Origin: Sphingomonadaceae bacterium
GTDB taxonomy: Bacteria; Pseudomonadota; Alphaproteobacteria; Sphingomonadales; Sphingomonadaceae
Length of the DNA stretch: 8,086 nucleotides
NCBI GenBank assembly: GCA_947451875.1
Contig: CANGBE010000056.1
Coordinates: 1 to 8,086, forward strand
Reading direction: 5' to 3'
The notes under the pieces were generated by a model. That model was not told the DNA's origin and ran no database searches. It saw only the letters and a list, made by a program, of their open reading frames with translations. Every line of letters starts with the position of its first letter. Position 1 is the stretch's first letter. Shown one piece after another: positions 1 through 6,711 of this stretch. The position numbers and the translations under genes are program-made.

Positions 1-281
1 CCGATGAGCCGCTGGCTTCGCTCGATCTTGCCCATGCTGTAGCGATCATGGGTCGTTTTCGCGCCGAGGCTGATAGCGGCAAGGGCGTTGTTGTGGTGCT
101 GCACGATCTGGCAGCGGCGATGAACCACGCCGACCGGGTGATCGTGCTGGACGGTGGTGAAATCGCAGCCGACGGGCCGCCCGATCTGGCTCTGTCCGAA
201 GCCATCATAGCCCGCGTGTGGCAGATCAAGGCGCGCTGGCTGGGTGAGCCGGGTGCCAGAGCCCTGGCGATTGCTAACTGA
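1..281 (+). CDS. ABC transporter ATP-binding protein, Fe-siderophore/heme/cobalamin importer type (3' end only)
   Basis: This is the C-terminal part of an ABC ATPase whose 5' end lies before the window; the reading frame is open from base 3. The first visible residues are DEP, the end of Walker B with its catalytic Glu, followed by the D-loop S-L-D. About 20 residues later comes the H-loop in V-V-V-L-H-D-L, then the strand V-I-V-L-D-G-G-E-I-A-A-D-G-P typical of the FecE/HmuV/BtuD branch of importers. The family couples ATP hydrolysis at the inner membrane to uptake of ferric siderophore, heme or vitamin B12. The tail A-R-V-W..A-R-W-L-G fits this branch, but the fragment cannot tell the substrates apart. 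The internal ATG at 48 is not the real start, because Walker B lies upstream of it. Family assignment is firm; substrate is unknown. Confidence 0.88.
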   Translation, partial: DEPLASLDLAHAVAIMGRFRAEADSGKGVVVVLHDLAAAMNHADRVIVLDGGEIAADGPPDLALSEAIIARVWQIKARWLGEPGARALAIAN

Positions 282-288
282 CCTATTC

Positions 289-298
289 ACTGGCCAGT
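289..298. repeat. 10-bp perfect palindrome ACTGGCCAGT between ABC gene and M16 protease
   Basis: The ten bases read the same on both strands and lie 8 bases after the ABC gene stop and 27 bases before the protease ATG. This is a suitable place for a dimeric repressor site or a small hairpin, but no known operator consensus is recognised and there is no T-run for a terminator. A regulatory role is inference only. Confidence 0.35.
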
Positions 299-325
299 AA
301 TCGTTGGCACACATATACAGCAGCT

Positions 326-3277
326 ATGACTGCATCTTCTCGCGCCGCTTTCCGCTGCCTTTCCGCTCTTTTGCCGCTGATCTTGCTGGCTGGTACTTCT
401 GCAGTTGAGGCAAAGAAAAAGCCGCCGGTTGCCCCTCCGCCAGTCGTGCAGCCGGCGCCGCCGGTCGATTTGGGTCCGTGGCTGTATCGCGGCAGCGACG
501 TGCCGCAGGACAAGGAATGGACCTTTGGCGAACTGCCCAACGGCCTGCGCTATGCTGTGCGCAAGAATGGTGTGCCGCCGGGGCAGGTTTCCATCCGGGT
601 GCGCGTTGATGCCGGATCGCTAAATGAAAACGATGACGAGCGCGGCTTTGCGCACTTCATCGAACATCTTGTGTTCCGCCAGTCGAAGTATCTGGCAGAT
701 GGCGAAGCGATCCACACCTGGCAGCGACTGGGGGCAACTTTTGGCTCGGATACCAACGCTGAAACCACGCCAACCAGCACCACGTTCAAGATCGACCTGC
801 CGGGTGCCACACCTGCATCGCTTGATGAGAGCTTCAAGCTGCTTTCGGGCATGGTGATTTATCCATCGCTCAGCACAGCCAACATCAAAACTGATCTGCC
901 GATTGTCCTTTCGGAAAAGCGAGAGCGCGGCGGCGCTGCGGCGCGGGTCAGCGATGCTATGCATGAACTGCTCTATGCCGGGCAGCGGTTGGCGATGCGC
1001 GATCCGATTGGCACCGAGCCGACGCTTAATGCGGCAACCGAGCAATCGATCCGCGCCTTCCATTCACGCTGGTATCGGCCTGAAAACACCGTGGTTATCG
1101 TTGCCGGTGATGCTGAGCCAAAGGATCTTGAGGCTCTGGTCACTAAGTGGTTTTCGGAATGGCCAGTGGAGGGGCCGCACGTTGATACGCCGTCGTTTGG
1201 CGATCCGGTCTTGCCTGCCGATGCTGCGCCAGCCTCTGCTGATACTTTGGCCCCGGTGGGCAATGCCGTGGTTCTGACCGAGCCCGATCTGCCGCGCACC
1301 GTTACCTGGGCCGTGATGCGGCCATGGCGGCAGGTTCACGACTCGATCGTCTACAATCAGGGGTTGATGATCGACAATGTCGCCACGCAGATCATCAACC
1401 GCCGCCTGACCACCAAGGCGCGCGCAGGAGGAACATTCCTTGACGCGCGGATGGACCGCCAAAAGATGAGCCGCACGGTCGATGGCACTTTCTTATCTGT
1501 GGCACCGATCGGGCCAGACTGGAAAGCGGCGATCAAGGATGTCCGAGCGGTCATCGCCGATGCTTTGACCACTCCACCTTCTCAGCAGGAAATTGATCGC
1601 GAACTGGCCGAGATGTGGGTCAGCTATGTGAATTCGTTAGAGCAAGTTGAGCTGCAACCCGGGGCGCAACTGGCTGATGACATCGTGATGGCGCTCGACA
1701 TTCGCGAAACGGTTGCCGCGCCAGATACGGTACTGAGCATTTTCGAGAGCGCTCGTCCGCTGGTTACTCCAGCTGCCGTGCAAGAGCACACCCGCAACCT
1801 GCTTACGGGTGCTGTTACCCGCAGCTTCATGGTTTCGCCGACTGCCGGAGAGGCGAATGTTGAAGGGCTGAAGCTGGCGCTTTCCAGCCCGGTCGCGGCA
1901 GATGCATCGGGTCGGGTGGCCTACAAGGACATCAAATTTCCCGACCTTCCGCCGATTGGCGAGCCAACCAAGCCAGTGTTGACCGTACCCACCGGGCTTC
2001 CTGATATTGAACAACTTGATTTTGCCAATGGCGTAAAAGTGCAGCTCTATCCAACGGCGGACGAGCCGGGCCGGGTAACCGTTCAGGTGCGCTTCGGCGC
2101 GGGCTATCGTGCCTTTGGGCCAGCTGACGCACCCTATATTGCGCTGGGGCAGGCCGCACTGATCAATTCTGGTGTTGGCCTGCTTGGCGAGAATGACCTT
2201 GATCAGATTTCCACCGGCCGGAAGCTAGCCTTTTCATTCGGCATCTCGGACACGTCCTTCGGCTTTTCGGCAGAGACCCGGCGCGAGGATCTGGCCGATC
2301 AGCTCTATCTGTTTGCCGCCAAGCTATCGCAGCCGCGCTGGGATGAAGGTCCGCTGACCCGCGCCAAGGCTGCGGCGCATTTGCAGTACGATGCGCTCGC
2401 CACATCGCCGCAGGGCGTGCTCGCCCGTGATCTCGACTGGATATCGCGCGGCCGTAATCCGCGTTTCCGTATGCCGACACCTGCGGAAACCGACGTCGCA
2501 ACTGCTGCGCGGTTCAAGGCGATCTGGCAGCCGATCCTGATGAGCGGTCCGGTCGAGGTGCAGGTCTTTGGCGATATTGATCGCGACGCGACGATTGCGG
2601 CGCTTTCCCGCACCTTCGGCGCCTTGAAGCCCCGGCTTCCCTTGCCAACCAAGCTTGCGCCCTACCCGGGTATGCCGTTAGGCGGCGGCGCTCCGATTGT
2701 CCTGACCCATCGCGGAGACTCGACACAGGCCGCAGCGCTGATCTTCTGGCCTACAGGTGGCGGCATTAAGGGACTGCGCGATGGCCGCCAGCTGCGTATT
2801 CTGTCGGACGTATTCTCAAACCGTCTGCTCGATGGCCTGCGCGAAAAGCTGGGGGCGAGTTATTCCCCGCAGGTCTGGTCTGACTGGCCGATCGACATGC
2901 CGATTGGCGGGGAAGTGGTTGCCCGCGCGCAGCTGCAACCCAAGGACATTCCGGCCTTCTATGAACTGGCCGACAAGATCGCCGCCGATCTGGTCGCAAA
3001 CCCGCCCAGTGAAGACGAACTCGCCCGCGTGACCGAACCAATCCGCCAGTGGATCACCCGCGCCTATACCGGATCAAACTATCTGATGGGACATATCCAG
3101 GGTGCTACCATTGAACCGGCGCGCTATGCAACGGTCCGTTCTTTGCTGCCCGATTCCACGGTTACGACGCCGCAGGCGATGCAGGCCTTGGCATTCAAGT
3201 ATCTCATCAAACAGAAAAGCTGGCGGCTGGCCGTGCTGCCGGAGGGAAACGGGGTAGGGGCACAGGTCGCCCGATGA
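326..3277 (+). CDS. exported M16 family zinc metallopeptidase (PqqL/pitrilysin-like, two-domain)
   Basis: A 983-residue member of the insulinase/pitrilysin family M16. Residues 1-29 form a Sec signal peptide: R6 and R10, a hydrophobic stretch C-L-S-A-L-L-P-L-I-L-L-A-G, and a likely A-X-A-type cleavage around V-E-A. A lysine/proline-rich linker follows (about 30-47). The N-terminal catalytic half carries the inverted zinc motif H110-F-I-E113-H114. E113 is the expected general base, and the third zinc ligand is most likely E197 in V-L-S-E-K-R. The C-terminal half (about 560-983) is the second M16 repeat without HxxEH, and it has the conserved substrate-binding pair R839 and Y846 in R-E-K-L-G-A-S-Y-S-P. 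The length matches periplasmic PqqL-type single-chain enzymes, which degrade peptides in the periplasm; despite the name these are not needed for PQQ synthesis. No good Shine-Dalgarno is visible before the ATG. No other in-frame start gives a signal peptide. Confidence 0.93.
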   Translation: MTASSRAAFRCLSALLPLILLAGTSAVEAKKKPPVAPPPVVQPAPPVDLGPWLYRGSDVPQDKEWTFGELPNGLRYAVRKNGVPPGQVSIRVRVDAGSLNENDDERGFAHFIEHLVFRQSKYLADGEAIHTWQRLGATFGSDTNAETTPTSTTFKIDLPGATPASLDESFKLLSGMVIYPSLSTANIKTDLPIVLSEKRERGGAAARVSDAMHELLYAGQRLAMRDPIGTEPTLNAATEQSIRAFHSRWYRPENTVVIVAGDAEPKDLEALVTKWFSEWPVEGPHVDTPSFGDPVLPADAAPASADTLAPVGNAVVLTEPDLPRTVTWAVMRPWRQVHDSIVYNQGLMIDNVATQIINRRLTTKARAGGTFLDARMDRQKMSRTVDGTFLSVAPIGPDWKAAIKDVRAVIADALTTPPSQQEIDRELAEMWVSYVNSLEQVELQPGAQLADDIVMALDIRETVAAPDTVLSIFESARPLVTPAAVQEHTRNLLTGAVTRSFMVSPTAGEANVEGLKLALSSPVAADASGRVAYKDIKFPDLPPIGEPTKPVLTVPTGLPDIEQLDFANGVKVQLYPTADEPGRVTVQVRFGAGYRAFGPADAPYIALGQAALINSGVGLLGENDLDQISTGRKLAFSFGISDTSFGFSAETRREDLADQLYLFAAKLSQPRWDEGPLTRAKAAAHLQYDALATSPQGVLARDLDWISRGRNPRFRMPTPAETDVATAARFKAIWQPILMSGPVEVQVFGDIDRDATIAALSRTFGALKPRLPLPTKLAPYPGMPLGGGAPIVLTHRGDSTQAAALIFWPTGGGIKGLRDGRQLRILSDVFSNRLLDGLREKLGASYSPQVWSDWPIDMPIGGEVVARAQLQPKDIPAFYELADKIAADLVANPPSEDELARVTEPIRQWITRAYTGSNYLMGHIQGATIEPARYATVRSLLPDSTVTTPQAMQALAFKYLIKQKSWRLAVLPEGNGVGAQVAR

Positions 3278-3305
3278 ACTAACTGGTACGGAACGCTAAC
3301 GTACT

Positions 3306-3333
3306 TTGCACTGCCTCCCATTCTGGTTATGGG
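3306..3333 (+). promoter_or_regulatory. possible promoter for the DAHP synthase gene (weak)
   Basis: In the 81-base gap after the protease, TTGCAC (3306-3311) resembles a -35 element. TATGGG (3328-3333), 16 bases further, resembles a poor -10 element. The placement would give a short leader before the GTG at 3359. The match is weak, and alphaproteobacterial promoters are hard to recognise by eye, so this is a suggestion only. Confidence 0.2.
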
Positions 3334-3358
3334 CCGCCTCCGAAAAGGAGTGATACAC

Positions 3359-4732
3359 GTGGCACCGAACTGGAATCCGGATAGCTGGAAGGCGCAGGAA
3401 GCGCGGCATCTGCCAGACTATCGCGAGCCTGAGGAACTGGCACAGGTTGAAGCGACACTTTCGCGATTTCCTCCGCTGGTCTTTGCCGGAGAAGCGCGCG
3501 CGCTGAAGGCCGATCTGGCCGAAGTCGCACAGGGCAAGGGTTTCCTGTTGCAGGGCGGTGACTGCGCCGAGAGTTTTGCCGAGTTTCACCCGGACAATAT
3601 CCGCGACACGTTCCGCGTGCTGCTGCAGATGGCGGTCGTTCTGACTTTCGCCAGCAAGCAGCCCGTGATCAAGGTTGGACGCATGGCTGGGCAGTTCGCC
3701 AAGCCGCGCTCTGCGCCGACAGAAGTGCAGGGAGATCAAGAACTTCCAAGCTACTTCGGCGACATCATCAATGGTATCGAATTCGATCCCGCCACGCGCC
3801 GCAATGATCCTGCGCGGATGCTGCAGGCCTATAGCCAGTCAGCTTCGACACTCAATCTGCTGCGCGCGTTCTCGAACGGCGGCTATGCCAACCTACGGCA
3901 GGTGCACAAGTGGACGCTCGACTTCATGGGCCGCAGCCCTTGGGCCGCCAAATTCGCGGAGGTGTCTGACCGTATTGGTGAGGCGCTTGACTTCATGCAG
4001 GCCTGCGGCATCAACCCACAGACCGTGCCGCAGCTTCAGGGCACCAGCTTTTACACCAGCCACGAAGCGCTGCTGCTGCAATACGAGCAGGCGCTGACCC
4101 GCCGCGACTCGCTGACCGGGGACTGGTACGATTGCTCTGCCCACATGCTGTGGATCGGTGATCGCACGCGCTTTGATGGTTCGGCCCATGTCGAATTCCT
4201 GCGCGGGGTGGGCAATCCTATCGGCATGAAGTGCGGCCCCAGCCTTGAGCCGGACGCGCTGCTGCGGATGCTCGATACGCTGAACCCGGGCCGCGAACCT
4301 GGCCGGATGACTCTCATCAGCCGCTTTGGCCATGATAAGGTGGAAACCGGACTTCCCGCTCTGGTGCGTGCCGTAAAGCGCGAAGGTCATCCGGTGGTCT
4401 GGTCGTGCGATCCGATGCACGGCAATGTCGTCAAGGCAGCCAGCGGTTATAAGACGCGTCCGTTTGATCGCATCCTTGCCGAAGTGCGCGGCTTCTTTGC
4501 CGTGCACCGCGCCGAAGGAACCCACGCTGGCGGCATCCATATCGAGATGACCGGCCAGAACGTGACCGAATGCACCGGCGGCGCCATGGGCATCACTGAT
4601 GAGGCTTTGGCTGATCGCTATCACACCCATTGCGACCCGCGGCTTAACGCCGCGCAGTCGCTCGAACTGGCCTTCCTGATCGCCGAGATGCTCAATCTCG
4701 AGGCGCAGGATCGCGGCGCGCAAGCTGCGTGA
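3359..4732 (+). CDS. class II 3-deoxy-7-phosphoheptulonate (DAHP) synthase
   Basis: Condenses phosphoenolpyruvate with erythrose 4-phosphate to DAHP, the committed first step of the cytoplasmic shikimate pathway. The GTG at 3359 is chosen because AAGGAG ends 8 bases before it, and the protein then starts M-A-P-N-W, like other class II enzymes. An ATG 30 bases upstream (3329) is in frame but has no ribosome site. The product has 457 residues, normal for class II (plant/mycobacterial type). Motifs in order: Q-G-G-D-C-A-E (65-71, C69 a metal ligand); K-V-G-R-M-A-G-Q-F-A-K-P-R-S (105-118, substrate phosphate binding); G-M-K-C-G-P-S (K291); D-P-M-H-G-N (H354, metal); I-H-I-E-M-T-G-Q-N-V-T-E-C (E396, metal); H-C-D-P-R-L-N (D426, metal). 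All four expected metal ligands are present, so the enzyme should be active. Its stop overlaps the next gene (GTGA), suggesting co-translation with a dehydrogenase not normally part of the shikimate pathway. Confidence 0.96.
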   Translation: MAPNWNPDSWKAQEARHLPDYREPEELAQVEATLSRFPPLVFAGEARALKADLAEVAQGKGFLLQGGDCAESFAEFHPDNIRDTFRVLLQMAVVLTFASKQPVIKVGRMAGQFAKPRSAPTEVQGDQELPSYFGDIINGIEFDPATRRNDPARMLQAYSQSASTLNLLRAFSNGGYANLRQVHKWTLDFMGRSPWAAKFAEVSDRIGEALDFMQACGINPQTVPQLQGTSFYTSHEALLLQYEQALTRRDSLTGDWYDCSAHMLWIGDRTRFDGSAHVEFLRGVGNPIGMKCGPSLEPDALLRMLDTLNPGREPGRMTLISRFGHDKVETGLPALVRAVKREGHPVVWSCDPMHGNVVKAASGYKTRPFDRILAEVRGFFAVHRAEGTHAGGIHIEMTGQNVTECTGGAMGITDEALADRYHTHCDPRLNAAQSLELAFLIAEMLNLEAQDRGAQAA

Positions 4733-5490
4733 CCGCCCCGTTCGATCTTACTGGCCGTGTCGTTATCGTCACCGGCGGTGCCATGGGCATCGGGGAGGGC
4801 ATGGTGCGGATGCTGGCAGGCGCAGGCGCCCATATCGCCATTGCCGACCGCGACCTCGCCAAGGGCAAGGCGCTGGCCGCTGAACTCCGCGCGGACGGGT
4901 TGGCGGCGCAGGCCTTTGCCGTAGAATTGGCCGATGAAGGCTCGATCATCGCGCTTTCCGCCGATGTCATTGCCGCGATGGGCACGCCCTGGGCGCTGGT
5001 CAACAACGCCGGGGTGCAGGATCGCCAGTTGCTGCTCGAAGGCACGGCAGAGGAGTGGGACCGCAACAATGCGATCAACGCCCGCGCGCCGTTTTTGCTC
5101 ACCCGCGAATTTGGGCGGGCGATGGTGGCGGCTGGTAACGGTGGCCGCATTGTCAACGTCGCTTCGTGCAGCTTGCGCGGGCAGGCGATCAAGGGGCTGG
5201 CTAGCTATATGGGATCAAAGGGCGCGCTTGCTGCCCTGACCAAAGCCAGCGCGCTGGAACTCGCCGAATATGGCATCACGGTGAACACAGTGCTGCCCGG
5301 CGGTGTCGGCACCCCCGGCTCAATCGGGGCCAAAGGGCCGCCCGCAGAAGGCCCCGCGCGCCGAATGCCCGCCTTGGGCATGTGCGAGCCTTCGGACATT
5401 GCCGGAGCCGTGCTCTATTTCGTCTCACCCGCAGCGCGCTTTGCCACCAACCAGACGATCTGCGTCGATGCGGGTTGGAGTGTAACCTGA
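4729..5490 (+). CDS. short-chain dehydrogenase/reductase (classical SDR, NAD-type)
   Basis: A 253-residue classical SDR. It has the nucleotide motif T-G-G-A-M-G-I-G (15-22), N-N-A-G (92-95), the catalytic-tetrad Asn at about N117, and Y160-M-G-S-K164. The acidic D40 at the end of the second strand (I-A-D-R-D) indicates NAD(H) rather than NADP(H). The catalytic Ser is probably S146 in V-A-S-C-S. The loop from S146 to Y160 appears one residue longer than usual; strict spacing back from Tyr would land on C147. P190-G191 and the C-terminal V-D-A-G-W are typical. Such enzymes oxidise secondary alcohols or reduce ketones on small cyclic or fatty substrates; the substrate is not readable. The start is the GTG that overlaps the DAHP synthase stop. 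No Shine-Dalgarno sits at normal distance, so translation is probably coupled. The next in-frame Met lies inside the nucleotide motif, so no later start is possible. Confidence 0.92.
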   Translation: MTAPFDLTGRVVIVTGGAMGIGEGMVRMLAGAGAHIAIADRDLAKGKALAAELRADGLAAQAFAVELADEGSIIALSADVIAAMGTPWALVNNAGVQDRQLLLEGTAEEWDRNNAINARAPFLLTREFGRAMVAAGNGGRIVNVASCSLRGQAIKGLASYMGSKGALAALTKASALELAEYGITVNTVLPGGVGTPGSIGAKGPPAEGPARRMPALGMCEPSDIAGAVLYFVSPAARFATNQTICVDAGWSVT

Positions 5491-5492
5491 CG

Positions 5493-5530
5493 CCCCGGCG
5501 ATAGGCTTTCAATCACGCTTGACCCCGGCG
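5493..5530. repeat. 8-bp direct repeat CCCCGGCG, 30 bases apart
   Basis: CCCCGGCG occurs at 5493-5500 and again at 5523-5530 in the non-coding gap between the SDR and the CMD-like gene. The second copy continues into the palindrome GGCGCGCC (5527-5534). The spacing is about three helical turns, which would suit a regulator binding one face of the DNA, but in GC-rich DNA the match may be chance. Confidence 0.3.
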
Positions 5531-5544
5531 CGCCATGCGCCAAA

Positions 5545-5567
5545 CCAGCAGCGTAAATCTTTGCTGG
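5545..5567 (+). promoter_or_regulatory. small inverted repeat that could hide the ribosome site of the CMD-like gene
   Basis: CCAGCA (5545-5550) and TGCTGG (5562-5567) are perfect reverse complements with an 11-base loop. The right arm overlaps the first two G of the GGAG ribosome site (5566-5569) of the gene starting at 5579. In RNA the hairpin would partly mask that site. A six-pair stem is only modestly stable, so a role in translation control is a guess. Confidence 0.35.
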
Positions 5568-5578
5568 AGAGTAAACCC

Positions 5579-6241
5579 GTGTCATCCGTTCCCAACGAAT
5601 TCCGCATCAAGTGGCCGCCCAAGGAAACCTGGACCGACGCTACGCGCGAAGTCCAATCGTTCTGGGGCGAGCCCAATTCGTGGGAAGAAGGCTCCAAGAC
5701 CAACGTCATCAATGTCATGGCCAACCACCCGCCTCTGGCGCTGGCGTGGAGCCATTACGGCAAGTATTTCATGACTGGTCACACGCTGAACACGCGCCAG
5801 TTGGAAATCGTAGTTCTGCGCGTCGCCAAGCTGGTGAACTCGCCTTACGAATGGCACAACCATGTGGGCTATGCGATCAACGCCGGGATTACGCTGGAAG
5901 AAATCGCTGCGATCCGCGATTTCCCGAATTGCGAGCATTCCTTCAACGAGGAAGAGGCCGCGATCATCACGGCCTGCACCGAACTGATCGGCACCAACAA
6001 CCTTACCGATGAAACATGGAATGCCCTGTCCAAAACGCTGGACCAGAATCAGCGGATGGATCTGGTCATGCTGATCGGCAACTATGTTATGACGAGCTGG
6101 GCGCTCTCTGCATTCGGGGTTCCGATCGAGGGGGGGGCCGATGCCATCGGGTTTGATCTTAAGACCCAATCGGGCCGCACACCCGGCGTAACCTATCGTC
6201 CCGGGGAAAACGAAGACTGGATCGAGAAGCGCGGATACTGA
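5579..6241 (+). CDS. carboxymuconolactone decarboxylase (CMD/AhpD-like) family protein without redox cysteines
   Basis: The GTG at 5579 is chosen because GGAG lies 9 bases before it and the product then begins M-S-S-V-P-N-E-F. A longer frame from a TTG at 5519 has no such site. The protein has 220 residues. Residues about 40-130 contain the all-helical CMD core: T-R-Q-L-E-I-V-V-L-R-V-A-K, then S-P-Y-E-W-H-N-H-V-G-Y-A (88-99), then N-A-G-I-T-L-E-E-I. In AhpD-type members the corresponding stretch is C-x-x-C-x-x-x-H. Here the Cys positions are S88 and E91, and only H95 remains, so thiol peroxidase activity is not expected. The Y-E-W-x-x-H version is common among CMD-like proteins of unknown function near catabolic genes. 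Hydrolase, decarboxylase or structural roles are all possible. It lies 88 bases after the SDR and 29 before an NTF2-like gene, probably in the same operon. An 8-G run lies near its 3' end. Confidence 0.85.
   Translation: MSSVPNEFRIKWPPKETWTDATREVQSFWGEPNSWEEGSKTNVINVMANHPPLALAWSHYGKYFMTGHTLNTRQLEIVVLRVAKLVNSPYEWHNHVGYAINAGITLEEIAAIRDFPNCEHSFNEEEAAIITACTELIGTNNLTDETWNALSKTLDQNQRMDLVMLIGNYVMTSWALSAFGVPIEGGADAIGFDLKTQSGRTPGVTYRPGENEDWIEKRGY
6130..6137 (+). repeat. homopolymer run of eight G inside the CMD-like gene
   Basis: Eight consecutive G span the codons for E-G-G-A near residues 184-187 of the CMD-like protein. The frame as given continues sensibly to the stop at 6241. A gain or loss of one G would replace the last 34 or so residues. 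Such runs are prone to slippage and to sequencing error. Confidence 0.6.
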
Positions 6242-6270
6242 AGCATCCGGTTCCGCAAAGGGAGAAGGTC

Positions 6271-6711
6271 ATGGCTAACGAAATGCCTGCTGCAAGCGAG
6301 CTCACCGGTCTTTCGCGCGCCGTAATTGCCTATAGCGAGGCCTTCGCCCGGCTGGTTGGCAAGGCCAAGGCTGGCACGCTCGGCGATGCCGAGTGGATGG
6401 AAATCGAAGGCCTGGTGAACACCAGCGCCTTTGTGCGCGAGGGTGTGTTCCTTGGCCCGCAGGCAGAAGTGATCGATTGGGCAACCTATCGCTCCTATGT
6501 GACGCAGTATGGCGGCCACACCGATTGGGAAGGCACCCTGCGGCGCATCACCGAAACCCCGGGCCGGGTTATCCTTGAGCTTGAAGAGCGCAATACGCGC
6601 GGCGGGGTTACCCATGTCGCGAACACCGTGACGATCTATGAATTCGACGATGCCGGAAAATTGCAGCACCTCGAAGTCTATGTCATGCCGCGCGGGGAAA
6701 GGCCTGCATGA
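6271..6711 (+). CDS. SnoaL/NTF2-like family protein (146 aa), function unknown
   Basis: The ATG at 6271 is preceded by a strong purine-rich ribosome site (GGAGAAGG, 6261-6268). The 146-residue protein looks like an NTF2-like cone fold. It has N-terminal helices (about 11-50), a segment F-V-R-E-G-V-F-L-G-P (54-63) typical of SnoaL-like cores, a further helix containing W-A-T-Y-R-S-Y-V (70-77), and three C-terminal beta strands: T-L-R-R-I-T-E, R-V-I-L-E-L-E-E-R, and V-A-N-T-V-T-I-Y-E-F-D..G-K-L-Q-H-L-E-V-Y. The fold houses cyclases, dehydratases, isomerases and non-enzymatic binders of hydrophobic ligands. The Asp-His dyad of the scytalone dehydratase subgroup is not evident, so it may be a different subtype from its neighbour. 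Its stop overlaps the next start (ATGA), which suggests two coupled NTF2-like partners, possibly a heteromer. Confidence 0.72.
   Translation: MANEMPAASELTGLSRAVIAYSEAFARLVGKAKAGTLGDAEWMEIEGLVNTSAFVREGVFLGPQAEVIDWATYRSYVTQYGGHTDWEGTLRRITETPGRVILELEERNTRGGVTHVANTVTIYEFDDAGKLQHLEVYVMPRGERPA

Noticed and set aside
620..1063. Minus-strand open frames opposite the M16 protease
   Set aside because: They cover the zinc-motif region of the real gene and show no family features.
3329..3358. Upstream ATG at 3329 as the start of DAHP synthase
   Set aside because: No ribosome site before it, while AAGGAG is ideally placed for the GTG at 3359. The extra ten residues are not typical of the family.
3278..3358. 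Terminator after the M16 protease
   Set aside because: No stable stem followed by a T-run is visible in this gap.
3893..4723. Long open frame on the minus strand (276 codons) within the DAHP synthase gene
   Set aside because: It lies wholly opposite a gene with all family motifs. The open frame is a by-product of GC-rich codon use, and its product resembles no family.
5582..6169. Minus-strand open frame of 195 codons opposite the CMD-like gene
   Set aside because: Composition is that of an antisense shadow, and the + strand frame has clear CMD motifs.
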